From: Paraglaciecola sp.
GTDB lineage: Bacteria; Pseudomonadota; Gammaproteobacteria; Enterobacterales; Alteromonadaceae
Reading direction: 5' to 3'
Assembly: GCA_009993955.1 (NCBI GenBank)
Contig: JAACSL010000009.1
Location: forward strand, 110,369 to 158,371
Length of the DNA stretch: 48,003 nucleotides
The notes beneath the pieces are model-generated. The model worked only from the letters and a program-made list of their open reading frames with translations. It had not been told where the DNA came from and searched no databases. Below, one piece after another: positions 35,284 through 45,843 of this stretch (position 1 is its first letter; each line of letters begins with the position of its first letter). Made by a program: the position numbers and the translations under genes.

Positions 35284-38104
35284 AGGCGCGTTGCTCACCT
35301 TCACCATCAACGTTTTCAACACACCGTAAACAAATCTCGGGGTGTTTGGGATCACTGCCAACATCTTCACGATGATGCCAGCAACGACTGCATTTTTGTC
35401 CATCAGAAGCGCTGATAGTCAGCCACAAACCCGCTAGCTCTGTTGCGCTTGCTTGCTCAGGTGCACTGTCAACACTCACCACCTTCGCAGCTGAGGTAAT
35501 TAATACAAACCGTAATTCATCTTGCAGTTTGAGCAGTTGTTGAGCCAAGGCGGGTAAGGCATATAACCTCACCTCTGCTTGCAAAGAGCCTTTGATAACC
35601 CCTGCTTTGCGCGCCCCTTCAATGGCTTTGTTGACCTGTTCTTTAACATCTAATACCTGCAACCAGAAATCATGATTGAACTGTGAGCTCATATTGACGT
35701 TGTTTAAAACGGGGTACCAAACACCAGTGAAAACAAATTCGTCTTGTTGCCATGGCAATTCCTGCCATAACTCCTGAGCGGTAAAACTCATGATCGGTGC
35801 CATCCAGCGCACCAAACCTTCAATGATATGGTACAAAGCGGTTTGACAAGAGCGCCGCGCGTGGCTGTCATGTTTTGCCGTGTATTGGCGATCTTTGATG
35901 ATGTCTAAGTAGAAACTGCCAAGTTCAATGGAACAAAAGTGCATCAATTTTTGGCTTACCACTAACAGATCGTAACTGTCGTATGCGGAGATAATATCTC
36001 GCTGTACACTGGCCGCACGATCCACCGCCCATTTATCTAACTCAACCAAATCGTCTAGCGCAACCAAGTCACGTTTAGGATCGAAGCCATTGAGATTAGC
36101 CAGTAAAAATCTGGCGGTATTTCGAATACGACGATACGCATCGGCGGAGCGGTTCAAGATCTCGTCAGACACCGCAATTTCACTGCGATAATCGGTTGAT
36201 GCCACCCATAGGCGCAGAATATCTGCCCCTAATTTGTTGATCACTTGCTGCGGTGCAACGGTATTGCCTAAAGACTTAGACATTTTTTTGCCTTCACCAT
36301 CCACCGTAAAACCATGGGTTAATACTTGTTTGTAGGGTGCCACACCTGTAGCGGCAACCGAGGTCATTAATGACGACATAAACCAGCCGCGATGTTGGTC
36401 TGACCCTTCCAAATACAAGTCGGCTGAGGCCGGAATATCATCACGTTGGTCCACCACAAAAAAGTGGGTGACACCAGAATCAAACCATACATCGAGGGTG
36501 TCTTGTACTTTGACAAACTGCGCCGCATCATCACCGAGTAGACTGGCGGCATCGAGATCCCACCACGCCTGAATACCTTGTTTTTCAACGAGTTTGGCGA
36601 CCTGCTCTAACAAGGTATCAGTATTGGGGTGCAATTCTCCGCTGTCTTTGTGAACAAATAATGCAATGGGCACACCCCAAGTACGCTGACGTGAAATACA
36701 CCAATCGGGTCGACCTGCAACCATCGATTCTATGCGATTTTGACCCCACTCTGGGATCCACTGAGTTTGATGAATTTGCTCAATAGACGCTTCACGCAGA
36801 CCTTTTTTATCCATACTGATAAACCACTGCGGTGTCGCGCGGAATATAATCGGAGTTTTGTGGCGCCAACAATGGGGATAACTGTGGGTATAGGCGTGAT
36901 GATGAACCAGCGCTCCATGTTCTTTTAATACATCAATGACATGCTGATTTGCTTTAAATACATGTTCACCGGCAAACAGCGGCGTATCCTCTAAATACAC
37001 GCCATTAGCACCCACAGGGTTAGCCACTTCAAGATTGTAATGGCGACCTACATTAAAGTCGTCAACACCATGACCAGGAGCAGTGTGCACACAACCTGTA
37101 CCTGAGTCAGTGGTAACGTGGTCACCGAGTATCAGTGGCACCTGAAAATCGTAGAACGGATGTTGTAGCAGTTGGTTTTCAAGGGCCGCACCGTGGCAAT
37201 AACCCAAGGCGTGATAATGGGTAAAACCAAAGCGGTCCATACATTCCGTCACGAGTTCAGAAGCAATGATTAAGCGTTCTAATCCGGCAGGCGCTTCCAC
37301 TTGTACCAAGGTGTATTCCAGTTTTGGATTAATACACACAGCGCGGTTTGCTGGCAATGTCCACGGCGTTGTTGTCCAAATCACAACCGACACTGGGCCC
37401 TGCCCTACCTTTCCTTCAGGATGAGCAAAACATTCAACCACTAGGTCTGGCGAGGTAACATTAAAACGCACATCAATAGAAGGCGAGGATTTATCCTGAT
37501 ATTCCACTTCCGCTTCAGCTAAGGCAGAACCGCAGTCTGTGCACCAATGCACCGGTTTAAAACCTTTTTCCAAGTGGCCAGAGCTAACAATGTTACCTAA
37601 CTCACGAATGATGTCGGCTTCTGAGCTAAAATCCATGGTTTTGTAGGGTTTATCCCACTCACCCAGTACACCTAGGCGAATAAAATCTTTTTTCTGTCCG
37701 GCAATTTGTTGCTCAGCGTACTCACGGCACTTTTGACGAAATTCAGCAGTGCTGATTTTATGGCCTGGCTTGCCCACTTTTTTCTCTACCACCAATTCGA
37801 TGGGCAGACCATGGCAATCCCAACCCGGTACATAGGGCGCATCAAAATCAGCCAAGGTTTTTGACTTGACGATAATGTCTTTGAGAATTTTATTCACAGC
37901 GTGACCAATATGGATGTCGCCGTTGGCGTAGGGAGGACCATCGTGCAGAATAAAAGGTGTTTTACCTTTTTTAGCCTGTCTTATTTGTTTATATAATTCC
38001 TTGGCCGTCCACTGTTCCAGCATCTTCGGCTCGCGCTCCGCTAAAGCACCACGCATGGGGAAGCCAGTTTCAGGCAAATTTAAGGTATGTTTATAATCAC
38101 TCAT
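35276..38104 (-). CDS. ileS: Isoleucyl-tRNA synthetase
   Basis: A 942-residue class I synthetase of the bacterial type: [16 protein letters not shown] (HIGH), the editing domain ([25 protein letters not shown] with the editing aspartate in DDFNVG), KMSKSLGN, and a C-terminal zinc site CSRCWHH...CLRCVENV. It overlaps lspA and follows ribF after 38 bp, the classic ribF-ileS-lspA operon. The bacterial Zn-binding C-terminus argues for the mupirocin-sensitive class. Confidence 0.97.
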   Translation of the reverse strand: MSDYKHTLNLPETGFPMRGALAEREPKMLEQWTAKELYKQIRQAKKGKTPFILHDGPPYANGDIHIGHAVNKILKDIIVKSKTLADFDAPYVPGWDCHGLPIELVVEKKVGKPGHKISTAEFRQKCREYAEQQIAGQKKDFIRLGVLGEWDKPYKTMDFSSEADIIRELGNIVSSGHLEKGFKPVHWCTDCGSALAEAEVEYQDKSSPSIDVRFNVTSPDLVVECFAHPEGKVGQGPVSVVIWTTTPWTLPANRAVCINPKLEYTLVQVEAPAGLERLIIASELVTECMDRFGFTHYHALGYCHGAALENQLLQHPFYDFQVPLILGDHVTTDSGTGCVHTAPGHGVDDFNVGRHYNLEVANPVGANGVYLEDTPLFAGEHVFKANQHVIDVLKEHGALVHHHAYTHSYPHCWRHKTPIIFRATPQWFISMDKKGLREASIEQIHQTQWIPEWGQNRIESMVAGRPDWCISRQRTWGVPIALFVHKDSGELHPNTDTLLEQVAKLVEKQGIQAWWDLDAASLLGDDAAQFVKVQDTLDVWFDSGVTHFFVVDQRDDIPASADLYLEGSDQHRGWFMSSLMTSVAATGVAPYKQVLTHGFTVDGEGKKMSKSLGNTVAPQQVINKLGADILRLWVASTDYRSEIAVSDEILNRSADAYRRIRNTARFLLANLNGFDPKRDLVALDDLVELDKWAVDRAASVQRDIISAYDSYDLLVVSQKLMHFCSIELGSFYLDIIKDRQYTAKHDSHARRSCQTALYHIIEGLVRWMAPIMSFTAQELWQELPWQQDEFVFTGVWYPVLNNVNMSSQFNHDFWLQVLDVKEQVNKAIEGARKAGVIKGSLQAEVRLYALPALAQQLLKLQDELRFVLITSAAKVVSVDSAPEQASATELAGLWLTISASDGQKCSRCWHHREDVGSDPKHPEICLRCVENVDGEGEQRAYA

Positions 38105-38142
38105 TGATGGTTTGGTCCATTCTGGTCACTGGGCTAAGTGTA

Positions 38143-39069
38143 TCAAGACGCGCCTAATAATTGTCTGGCTTTTTGTGCATCTTGTTGAATTTGTTGTCGT
38201 AATAAATCGAAGCTAGCAAATTTTATTTCGTCTCGAATTTTCGCTTTTAACGCCACCGCAATAAACTGACCATAGAGATTTTGGTCAAAATCAAATAGGT
38301 GCACTTCTAACTGTGAGCGCTGACCATCGACAGTAGGGCGATGACCAATATTTGCCACCCCCTTGTATTGTTGGTGACCAATCGTCACGTGTACTGCAAA
38401 TACCCCATTTACCGGCGCTTTGCAGCGTTTAAGCAATAAGTTGGCCGTGGGAAACCCGATGGTTCGGCCTAATTTCTCACCATGTAGCACTTTCCCGGCG
38501 ATCTCAAAAGGGTGGCCCAACATGTTTTCTACCAAGGTAAAATCGCTTTCTGCCAGTGCTTGACGCACGGCTGTTGAACTGATTCGGCAATCGGCAACTC
38601 GAAAACTTTGGGTGCTGGCAACCTCAAAGTCCCATTGTTTGCCTGCCTGCTGCAACATTTTAAAATCCCCTACCCGCGCGCGACCGAAGTGGAAGTCGTC
38701 ACCCACAACAAGGAATTTCACGCCTAATTGTTTGATTAAGAGTTGCTCCACAAACTCTTCGGCACTGCGACTGGCAAATTGGCGATTAAATTTCACACAC
38801 AATAAACGGTCAATGCCTAAATCTTGCAAATAATTGTATTTGTGACGCAGTAAACTCAAACGTGCTGGGGCTGTAGCAGGCGAAAACAGCTCTTCTGGCT
38901 GGGGCTCAAACACCATCACCGTAGCAGGCAAAGCCAAACGTTTTGCAATATCAACCACTTGACGCAACACCGCTTGATGACCCAAATGCACACCATCAAA
39001 CTTACCAATAGTGAGCACGCAACCGTGGTGCTTATCTCTTAAATTGTGTAGTCCACGGATTAATTCCAC
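38143..39069 (-). CDS. ribF: Bifunctional riboflavin kinase / FAD synthetase
   Basis: A 308-residue RibF: N-terminal FMN adenylyltransferase (LTIGKFDGVHLGHQAVL, FEPQPEELFSP, RISSTAVRQAL) and C-terminal riboflavin kinase (GRTIGFPTANLLL, VNGVFAVHVTIGHQQYKGVANIG, RPTVDG, HLFDFDQNLYG). It makes FMN and FAD. It heads the ileS operon and follows murJ after 183 bp. Confidence 0.97.
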   Translation of the reverse strand: MELIRGLHNLRDKHHGCVLTIGKFDGVHLGHQAVLRQVVDIAKRLALPATVMVFEPQPEELFSPATAPARLSLLRHKYNYLQDLGIDRLLCVKFNRQFASRSAEEFVEQLLIKQLGVKFLVVGDDFHFGRARVGDFKMLQQAGKQWDFEVASTQSFRVADCRISSTAVRQALAESDFTLVENMLGHPFEIAGKVLHGEKLGRTIGFPTANLLLKRCKAPVNGVFAVHVTIGHQQYKGVANIGHRPTVDGQRSQLEVHLFDFDQNLYGQFIAVALKAKIRDEIKFASFDLLRQQIQQDAQKARQLLGAS

Positions 39070-39252
39070 TTAGGCTCTCGTTATCAGCGCCCGGAAAAAG
39101 GCGTTACTTACCAAACGGCGTTATTCTTACAAAAAAGTAAAGGCGCGGATTATAACCAACTACCAGATGATTAAAAGGGCTGGACGGGTAGTTCATCCAA
39201 ATTTACTCATACTCATACTCAGTGAAGTAGATATGGGCACCACCCTAGCTTA

Positions 39253-40818
39253 TCAAGAACTCAATGGGCCGGAAAAACTGGCTTTACGTGTGCCTAAGAT
39301 TACCATGCACAGCACAAAACTCACCATGCCAAGTACGAGTAGCTCAGTCAGTCGCCATATTTTGCTGATCAGGTCCAAATTAATCCACTCACTCACGGCT
39401 GGACACACCCACAACAGTGCGCCAGCCATTACACCTGAACTCACAACGATATTAACCACTAAGCGCACTGTGCTGCGGCTAGCGATATACACGCCTTTTT
39501 TGCGTAAGGCCCAATACAGTAAACCAGCGTTCATGGTGGCTGACAGCGACGTTGCCATGGCTAAGCCCACATAGTCAAACGGCCAGACTAGTATGAGATT
39601 GAATAGCATGTTGGCAGCCATGCACCAGATGCCAAATTTGACTGGCGTTTTGGTATCTTGGCGCGAGTAAAAACCTGGCGCCAACACTTTCACCAACATA
39701 AAACTTAATAAACCAAAGGAATAAGCCATTAAACTGTGTGCGGCATAATTAGCGTCTGCGGGACTGAATGCGCCGCGTTGAAAAATTGTCAGTAACATCG
39801 GTTCAGCTAATACAAACAGGCCAGTTGCCGCGGGGATCCCAAGCACACAAACCATCTTCACTGCCCAATCCATATTATTACGAAAGGCATTGTCATCTTT
39901 ACTGACGTGATTACGTGATAGTGTTGGCAAAATCACGGTGGCGATGGCAATGCCAAAAAGCCCCAAGGGAAATTCGAGTAAACGATCAGAATAATACAGC
40001 CAAGAAATGGAGCCTGTGGCTAAAAAGCTGGCGATCATGGTGTCTAACAATAAATTAAGTTGCCCGACAGACACACCAAATAATGCTGGGATCATCAGAG
40101 TCCGGACTTTTTTGATATCAGGATCAGACCAGCCCCATGTTGGTTTGACGAGTACCTTTGCTTTGAGCAAAAAAGGAATCAAAAACAACAATTGCAGCAC
40201 ACCACCTATAAACACCCCCCAAGCTAAAGCAAAACCCGGCTGAGCAAAGTGATCTGCAAACAATAATGCAGAAGTGATGATAGCTACATTTAGCAGGACT
40301 GGGGTAAAAGCCGCCGCGCCAAACTTGTTAAGGGTGTTCAAAATGGCACCCGCTAAGCCAGCCAAAGAAATGAATAACAAATACGGGAAGGTGATCTTTA
40401 GCATTAAGGCGGCCAGTTCAAACTTTTCACCGTCCGGTTTATCATGCAAATAATCGACAAACCAGCCTGAACCAAAAAGTGCCGCCAGCAATGGCGACCC
40501 AATGACACCAACCACGGTCACCAAGGTGACAATTACACCTAATGTCCCTGAAATCTTGGCGATAAATTGGCGTAAATGGGCGTCGTCACCTGCGTTTTTC
40601 ACATCCGTCAGAACTGGAATAAAGGCTTGGGAAAACGCTCCCTCAACAAATAAACGACGTAAAAAGTTGGGGATGCGATTGGCAAACAAAAACACATCAG
40701 CGTTCACCCCTGCCCCAAGTAAGTTCGCCACCACGGCGTCTCTTACTAACCCTAAAATACGCGAAATAAAGGTCATGACGCTGACAATCACGCCTGACTT
40801 CAGTAAATTCCTCGACAC
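39253..40818 (-). CDS. murJ: Lipid II flippase MurJ
   Basis: A 521-residue polytopic membrane protein of the MurJ/MviN family with about 14 helices. Signatures are ISRILGLVRDAVVANLLGAG at the start, FANRIPNFLRRLFVEGAFSQAFIPV, and LLDTMIASFLATGSISWLYYSDRLLEFPLGLFGIAIATVILP. It flips lipid II for peptidoglycan synthesis. The start is GTG. It lies between rpsT and ribF as in other Alteromonadales. Confidence 0.96.
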   Translation of the reverse strand: MSRNLLKSGVIVSVMTFISRILGLVRDAVVANLLGAGVNADVFLFANRIPNFLRRLFVEGAFSQAFIPVLTDVKNAGDDAHLRQFIAKISGTLGVIVTLVTVVGVIGSPLLAALFGSGWFVDYLHDKPDGEKFELAALMLKITFPYLLFISLAGLAGAILNTLNKFGAAAFTPVLLNVAIITSALLFADHFAQPGFALAWGVFIGGVLQLLFLIPFLLKAKVLVKPTWGWSDPDIKKVRTLMIPALFGVSVGQLNLLLDTMIASFLATGSISWLYYSDRLLEFPLGLFGIAIATVILPTLSRNHVSKDDNAFRNNMDWAVKMVCVLGIPAATGLFVLAEPMLLTIFQRGAFSPADANYAAHSLMAYSFGLLSFMLVKVLAPGFYSRQDTKTPVKFGIWCMAANMLFNLILVWPFDYVGLAMATSLSATMNAGLLYWALRKKGVYIASRSTVRLVVNIVVSSGVMAGALLWVCPAVSEWINLDLISKIWRLTELLVLGMVSFVLCMVILGTRKASFSGPLSS

Positions 40819-40903
40819 CCAAATAATCCCATGTTTATGTTGTTAAATAGTATGCTGGACAGCTAGTTCGCTCGTCTATGCTTATTGGCTTTTGTAACCC
40901 GTT

Positions 40904-41443
40904 CTATTTGTCTGCTTGTGCGTCACGTTGTGCATAGGCTTGTTGACTGATCTGCGAAACTCGCTCCCATGCTTCGTTTGGCACTAAAAAAGACAGGGAA
41001 TAATGGGCAATTTTCCATTGCCCTTGAATCTTGTGCATTACACCAGTACCTCGAAACCTTCCCCAAGTAGGTGAGACAGTAATTTCATCAAACCACGCTA
41101 TTTTTTGCTCAGGCGCTACATTGATCTTTCGTTGCACCGAGGTGTATTGCCACCCTGTGCCGTCTTTGAATCGGTCAGTGACGTAAGCATCCAAGGTGTC
41201 TGGCCGCGACCAACGCTCCCAATCGTCTGTGCCCATAAATACGCCGTCATCGGTATAAGCGCGCAAATATGCAGCCAAGTCAGCCCGGCTAGCCGCAGCA
41301 TGCATGCCGTCGATAACCTGCGCGATCGCCTCCTGCTCTGTTTGCAGTGGTAAGATGGCCTCGTTACTCTGTGTTTGCTGATAGCTGAATAGGCACAACG
41401 TAAAGACACAAAGCAAGGCAAAACTAATGAAGACTTTTTTCAT
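40904..41443 (-). CDS. Secreted NTF2/SnoaL-like protein
   Basis: A 179-residue protein with a signal peptide-like N-terminus (MKKVFISFALLCVFTLCLFSY) and an NTF2/SnoaL (SgcJ/DUF4440-type) cone fold: AIAQVIDGMHAAASRADLAAYLRAYTDDGVFMGTDDWERW, later FRGTGVMHKIQGQWKIAHYSLSF. The conserved DGVFMGTD and WKIAHYSLS segments fit the family. It probably sits in the periplasm, perhaps membrane-tethered. No function can be assigned: the fold serves enzymes and binding proteins alike. Its position between murJ and rpsT appears to be an insertion into a conserved block. Confidence 0.75.
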   Translation of the reverse strand: MKKVFISFALLCVFTLCLFSYQQTQSNEAILPLQTEQEAIAQVIDGMHAAASRADLAAYLRAYTDDGVFMGTDDWERWSRPDTLDAYVTDRFKDGTGWQYTSVQRKINVAPEQKIAWFDEITVSPTWGRFRGTGVMHKIQGQWKIAHYSLSFLVPNEAWERVSQISQQAYAQRDAQADK

Positions 41444-41682
41444 GTGACGCTTGTCCTGGTTGATGCTGCTGGAGGAGAATATCGAATAGTATTTGCCTTG
41501 TCTTTAACTAATACGCACCGAAAACATTGGCGGAATAAGCCCAAGGCAAGGGATACAGAGAAATACAGCGAAAAGCTGGCGTTGTTTGTCTATAAAAGCC
41601 GCAAAAGCATTTGACAACCTGCGTTGCAATCAGGATAATCCGCACCCTTGAATTTTGACTAGAATTTTTTGGGAGTTTCCAC

Positions 41683-41946
41683 TTGGCTAACATCAAGTCT
41701 GCAAAGAAACGTGCCATCACATCGGAAAAGCGTCGTCAGCACAACGCTAGCCGTCGTTCAATGACTCGTACATCTTTGAAAAAAGTAATCGCTGCGATTG
41801 CTACTGGTAATAAAGAAGCTGCGCAAGCTGCATTTGCTGCTGCTACGCCAATACTTGACCGTATGGCAACTAAAGGTTTGATCCACAAAAACAAAGCTGC
41901 TCGTCACAAGAGCCGTTTGTCTGCACAGATCAAAGCCTTAGCTTAA
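41683..41946 (+). CDS. rpsT: 30S ribosomal protein S20
   Basis: An 87-residue S20: [35 protein letters not shown] and the C-terminal helix ending LSAQIKALA. The start codon is TTG (position 41683), as in E. coli rpsT, where the weak codon takes part in autogenous control by S20. A GGGAG ribosome binding site lies upstream. Monocistronic with a strong terminator, and divergent from murJ. Confidence 0.97.
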   Translation: MANIKSAKKRAITSEKRRQHNASRRSMTRTSLKKVIAAIATGNKEAAQAAFAAATPILDRMATKGLIHKNKAARHKSRLSAQIKALA

Positions 41947-41968
41947 TTGTCACCAAACTGTATGCAAG

Positions 41969-41992
41969 AAAGCGCCTAAGGGCGCTTTTTTT
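41969..41992 (+). terminator. Rho-independent terminator after rpsT
   Basis: AGCGCC-TAAG-GGCGCT stem followed by seven Ts, 24 bp after the rpsT stop. It may also help end the leftward yqcA transcript. Confidence 0.9.
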
Positions 41993-41999
41993 ATTGGGG

Positions 42000-42446
42000 C
42001 TAATGAAACTTGCTTATCAATGGTTTCAGCCACTCAACTACCATCACTTCTGGTTCTAATGTTTCACAGGCATCCACTTCTAACATGTCAGCAAGTGCTT
42101 GCCCTTGTAACTCTGACAACAATTCAAATATTTGCCGCCCTGCCCCACAAAACGTTTCTCCGTAGCTGCTGTCACCAAGTGCGGCCACCACAAAAGGTTT
42201 ATGGTTCATAAGTGGAAACTGCTCACGCAGGTCATGGATAAAAAATTCTAAATTTGGTGGAATATCACCCTGTCCTGTCGTTGAACTGATGACAATAATG
42301 CCACTGCTTTGAGTAAAGTCATCAATGCTGGGGTCGTCGTAAATTGTTGCAGTTAAACCTTGGCTGTCCAACAACGCTTTAACCTCTTCAGCAACATGCT
42401 GGGCATTACCATAAACAGTGCCAACCAAAATACTCAGGTTACTCAT
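42000..42446 (-). CDS. yqcA: Flavodoxin-like protein (YqcA family)
   Basis: A 148-residue short-chain flavodoxin: FMN phosphate loop VGTVYGNAQHVAE, SSTTGQGDIPPN, and ALGDSSYGETFCGAGRQ. It is either YqcA or MioC by sequence; the yqcC-truC-yqcA gene order, identical to E. coli, favours YqcA. It carries electrons in the cytoplasm; the partner is unknown. It overlaps truC by 8 bases. Confidence 0.88.
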   Translation of the reverse strand: MSNLSILVGTVYGNAQHVAEEVKALLDSQGLTATIYDDPSIDDFTQSSGIIVISSTTGQGDIPPNLEFFIHDLREQFPLMNHKPFVVAALGDSSYGETFCGAGRQIFELLSELQGQALADMLEVDACETLEPEVMVVEWLKPLISKFH

Positions 42447-43215
42447 TCTGTGCTGATTCCTTATACAAATTCTGTTCTATTAATTGATGGAGTTGTGTGG
42501 GCGTGAGTTGCCACTGTGATAATAAGCCTACCATGCTATCGCTAGGATCAGCACGAAGTGTTAAACGGGTATGGCTCACTGGATGATGTATTGTCATGCC
42601 GATGCAACTCAACGCTAGGCCAGAGTAAGCAAATTCATTTCGTAAAAAAATATTGTGTTTACCATCGCCATGGGTGGTATCACCGACTATAGGATGGTTG
42701 ATGTGAGCTAAGTGCCGTCGGATCTGATGTTTACGCCCTGTTTTTGGCGACACCAACAGCAAAGAATAGCGGGCGGTTTGATAACGGCCCACTGCGTATT
42801 CAAGCTCGAAATTTGCCACACGCTGATAGCTAGTCTGTGCGCTTTGGGCGGCTTTATCCTGGTTTGCTAACTTGTCCGCTATTTTGTCTAATTGTTCTTT
42901 CAATGCATAGTCTATCAAACCTGATGCGGGAGCATGGCCACGCACGATTGTCAGATAGTATTTTTCAATGGCATTTGCGCTAAATTGTTCGCCTAAAGCC
43001 CTAGCCATATCTGGGGTGAGGGCAAATAGTAGCACGCCGGATGTCGGTCTATCTAAGCGGTGTACCGGAAAGACATGCTGACCAATTTGATCTCTAACCA
43101 ACTGCAAAGCAAACTGTGTTTCATGTTTATCCAGCATGCTACGATGCACTAACAAACCTGAGGGTTTGTCTACTGCAACGATAAACTCATCTTGATATAA
43201 GATTTTAAGTAACAT
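42439..43215 (-). CDS. truC: tRNA pseudouridine(65) synthase
   Basis: A 258-residue RluA-family pseudouridine synthase with the catalytic aspartate in VHRLDRPTSGVLLF, the RluA features DEFIVAVDKPSGLLVH, LTIVRGHAP, and TGRKHQIRRHLAHINHPIVGDTTHGDG. The TruC form modifies U65 in several tRNAs. It overlaps both neighbours (yqcC by 11 bases, yqcA by 8). Confidence 0.93.
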   Translation of the reverse strand: MLLKILYQDEFIVAVDKPSGLLVHRSMLDKHETQFALQLVRDQIGQHVFPVHRLDRPTSGVLLFALTPDMARALGEQFSANAIEKYYLTIVRGHAPASGLIDYALKEQLDKIADKLANQDKAAQSAQTSYQRVANFELEYAVGRYQTARYSLLLVSPKTGRKHQIRRHLAHINHPIVGDTTHGDGKHNIFLRNEFAYSGLALSCIGMTIHHPVSHTRLTLRADPSDSMVGLLSQWQLTPTQLHQLIEQNLYKESAQNE

Positions 43216-43549
43216 GGTCTTGCTGGCTATGGTCTTGCTGACAAAAGTGACGATCTAAACTTGCCAAGACAGGCAAAATACGTTGTTGACTGCGCTGATC
43301 AATAAAACACATCTGTGCCATAGGGGATAAACTCATCGCCTGAGGTAAGGTTTTTTCGGTATGCAAATACTCATGCATTTTCGGAATGAAGATAAATTGT
43401 AGCCATTGTTCAAAAGACATAATGTCACAAGCAAAGGGGGCTTGGCTGATTAACGAGCTGGGCGGTAACGCACTCCACCTAGCACATGCTCTGAGGGCGT
43501 CCTGTAACTGCTGTAAGAGACTTTCGACTTCGTTTCGACTACATGGCAT
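43205..43549 (-). CDS. yqcC: YqcC-family protein
   Basis: A 114-residue YqcC protein: LLQQLQDALRACARWS, then FACDIMSFEQWLQFIFIPKMHEYL and a C-terminal MAQMCFIDQRSQQRILPVLASLD. The start MPCSRNEVESLL is chosen because it matches the family N-terminus; the open frame extends another 87 codons upstream but that part overlaps the divergent gene and lacks similarity. The function is unknown. First gene of yqcC-truC-yqcA. Confidence 0.88.
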   Translation of the reverse strand: MPCSRNEVESLLQQLQDALRACARWSALPPSSLISQAPFACDIMSFEQWLQFIFIPKMHEYLHTEKTLPQAMSLSPMAQMCFIDQRSQQRILPVLASLDRHFCQQDHSQQDHVT

Positions 43550-43616
43550 GATCGGAGTTTTGTAATATATCGCCCGAGTTCTCAAGCTTAAGTAAATGAC
43601 TGGGTATAAGGATATC

Positions 43617-44642
43617 ATGAGTAATATTAATACGATCAGTGAATTTCTGTTGCATGCAGGTACTGATTTTAGGGTTTTCGATATGGGCCGAACCATACGC
43701 CCTATGACAGGCCAAGCGTTTTTTGATATTGAATCGAGTATCACTGTAGCGCCCCATCCTCGCCAACAACATGCTTGGTTTGGCTTAGTGTTTTTCCAAG
43801 CACTACACACGCAAACTCACTTTGTGTGGTTTGTTAAACTGCCATTGGACGAACGGGGCGCAGTCGTTGCTGCCCCGCGCAAACAATTTCTCGACATTAT
43901 CGTCACGGCCTTGGCTCAGGAGGTGAACCAAGCACTGCCTCAGCAACAGCAGTTACCAGATAACCCGTATACATTTGTGCCAAGCCAACAACAACTTGCA
44001 GACTTTAATAGTGCCTGTCGATATACACTTAATTTACCGGCGTCCTCTCATTTTGCAGACGTATTGACGTATTTAAAAAATCCGCAAACCGCTCCATGGC
44101 AAACCTTGCAGCTGCAAGGCATTGCAGACTTGGCAGTCAGAGTCAATGAAGATCCAGTATCTAGCTTGTTAGAAGCCAATTTCACCCAATTACACCTTGA
44201 GGTGCAACAAGCTATCTGTCGATCGTTGGAAAATTATCATGTCCTCGACACGATGACGCAGGTCTTGGGTGATTGGTGGCTAAATAATCCTGACAATCGG
44301 CATATCGTAATCGCGGTGTTACGCGCCACAGCACAAAGTTCAGCTATCGAATCGGTCAAAGCTCTTTTAATGCGCGTGTTGACATGCCAGTGGGGAGATG
44401 ACACTGACATCTTAATGTTGTTAGCAGCCAGACATTGGCCAAAGCTCAACGACCCGCACATCCTCAATCTTTATATCAGCAAACTATGCGCGCAAGACCA
44501 TGACTTATTTTCGGGTTTGTACCGTGATTTAGTGCAAATTCCACTGATCCGCACTAGCATACTGGGCATTCTTCAATGGCAAGACAAGTCAGCCGAATTA
44601 ACTGATGCCATTGCCAATTTAAACCAGAGCCACAAGTTGTGA
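43617..44642 (+). CDS. DUF3549-family protein
   Basis: A 341-residue protein of unknown function. It begins MSNINTISEFLLHAGTDFRVFDMGRTIRPM, typical for DUF3549 of Vibrio, Shewanella and Alteromonas, and has no signal peptide or membrane segment. The C-terminal half is helical with repeated leucines (VLRATAQSSAIESVKALLMRVL), which may form a helical repeat. The ATG is preceded by AAGGAT. It overlaps the DUF3301 gene downstream by four bases (GTGA) and is divergent from yqcC; both associations are conserved in the order. Confidence 0.82.
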   Translation: MSNINTISEFLLHAGTDFRVFDMGRTIRPMTGQAFFDIESSITVAPHPRQQHAWFGLVFFQALHTQTHFVWFVKLPLDERGAVVAAPRKQFLDIIVTALAQEVNQALPQQQQLPDNPYTFVPSQQQLADFNSACRYTLNLPASSHFADVLTYLKNPQTAPWQTLQLQGIADLAVRVNEDPVSSLLEANFTQLHLEVQQAICRSLENYHVLDTMTQVLGDWWLNNPDNRHIVIAVLRATAQSSAIESVKALLMRVLTCQWGDDTDILMLLAARHWPKLNDPHILNLYISKLCAQDHDLFSGLYRDLVQIPLIRTSILGILQWQDKSAELTDAIANLNQSHKL

Positions 44643-44944
44643 ATTTATACGATCTTCTCCTATTTATGGTCATCGCCTTTGTTATTTTTCAGTTTTGGCG
44701 TTTCCGCGCGATTACTGAGGGGGCTTACGAATACTTAAGACAGTATTGCGATAATCATGATCTGCAATTGCTTAGTGTATCTCGGGTGAAAAGCCGCATC
44801 GGTAGCTACCGTGGTAAACTCGATTGGCAAAGTGAATTTGCCTTTGAATTTTCAGGGAATGGCGAAGACAGTGATCGAGGGTTCATGTATATGGCTGGCA
44901 CAAAAGTAATTCAAGTTGATACGCCAGCTTACCGTGTTCATTAG
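44639..44944 (+). CDS. DUF3301 membrane-anchored protein
   Basis: A 101-residue protein with a single N-terminal helix (LLLFMVIAFVIFQFWRF) and a small soluble domain: EYLRQYCDNHDLQLLSVSRVKSR, then YRGKLDWQSEFAFEFSG and ending YMAGTKVIQVDTPAYRVH. It fits DUF3301, known from Vibrio and Alteromonadales next to DUF3549. The start is GTG within the stop overlap of the preceding gene. Function unknown; inner-membrane location is likely. Confidence 0.85.
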   Translation: MNLYDLLLFMVIAFVIFQFWRFRAITEGAYEYLRQYCDNHDLQLLSVSRVKSRIGSYRGKLDWQSEFAFEFSGNGEDSDRGFMYMAGTKVIQVDTPAYRVH

Positions 44945-44988
44945 GGCCACAGGTAAGGGCCCTAGCTTACTAATAAGGTATGTGTGGT

Positions 44989-45843
44989 TTAAGGTTTGAC
45001 GACCAAGACATCACAATCGATGTCTTTTACTAAACTAAATGCCGTATCGCCAAATAATTTAGCGAGTATGCCTTTATCCACATTATTGCCAATGACTACT
45101 AACTCAGCATGGAGTTCAGCGACAAGATCTGGAATAGCAAAATCAGGTGTACCGGCAATTAAATGCACGCCATTATCGGCCACACTGTAGTCAGCAACAT
45201 AGGCATCAATTAACTGCTGATGCTGCAACTTCACGCTAGTTGTGCGTTTAAACTCACCAGAATCTTCCTGTTCAAAAGACATTGAGCAGACTTCACCGAA
45301 GAAACAATCGATGACATGCAGATCGCCAGACAGCTTGCGAGCCATCTCATCAGCACTGGCCAAAATACGGGTGTTTAACTGATGATTAGCTGGCGTATCA
45401 TCTTCTAAATCAAGACAAGCCAATACTTGAATCGTGTCATCCCACACATAAGGTTTCACAATCCACACCGGGTAAGTACTGTGCGCAACTAAATATTGCT
45501 CTAACTTATCTTTAAAAAACCCTTCAAAAAACCGCTGTCCTGAGTGCATTTTGACGATGACATCGGGTTTCAATCCCAGCAAAATTGAATCAAAATCAGC
45601 GTTATTAAAAAGTCGTGAGTAAAAGACAATTTCTATTTTTAACTGGGACGAGATAGCTGATAAAACAGCGTTGATTGCATCTCGTTCGATTTGTTGCTCA
45701 GAGGCATCGTGCATGGTGAGACTGAGTCGATAAATAGTGAGGCGTTGTAGCTCCTCACCTTCACGTTGAACCAAGCGAGTCAAAGCACAATAATTGCTGT
45801 GCTTGTCTTCTACTATTACCATCGCATGATTAAAACTAGCCAT
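44989..45843 (-). CDS. uspE: Tandem universal stress protein (UspE-like)
   Basis: A 284-residue protein with two UspA folds. In the second domain a glycine-rich loop GNNVDKGILAKLFGDTAFSLV with VIGN before it resembles the G-x2-G-x9-G(S/T) ATP motif but is not perfect. The first domain is more degenerate. UspE helps in motility, aggregation and stress survival in E. coli. It lies just downstream of the csrB RNA gene on the same strand, but that gene's terminator should insulate it. Symbol by resemblance. Confidence 0.78.
   Translation of the reverse strand: MASFNHAMVIVEDKHSNYCALTRLVQREGEELQRLTIYRLSLTMHDASEQQIERDAINAVLSAISSQLKIEIVFYSRLFNNADFDSILLGLKPDVIVKMHSGQRFFEGFFKDKLEQYLVAHSTYPVWIVKPYVWDDTIQVLACLDLEDDTPANHQLNTRILASADEMARKLSGDLHVIDCFFGEVCSMSFEQEDSGEFKRTTSVKLQHQQLIDAYVADYSVADNGVHLIAGTPDFAIPDLVAELHAELVVIGNNVDKGILAKLFGDTAFSLVKDIDCDVLVVKP

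Noticed and set aside
43550-43810. N-terminal extension of yqcC by 87 codons
   Set aside because: It overlaps the start of the divergent DUF3549 gene and has no similarity to YqcC; the family begins at the later ATG.
44943-44966. AGGGCC / GGCCCT hairpin after DUF3301 as terminator
   Set aside because: No T run follows and the stem is short, so termination is doubtful.
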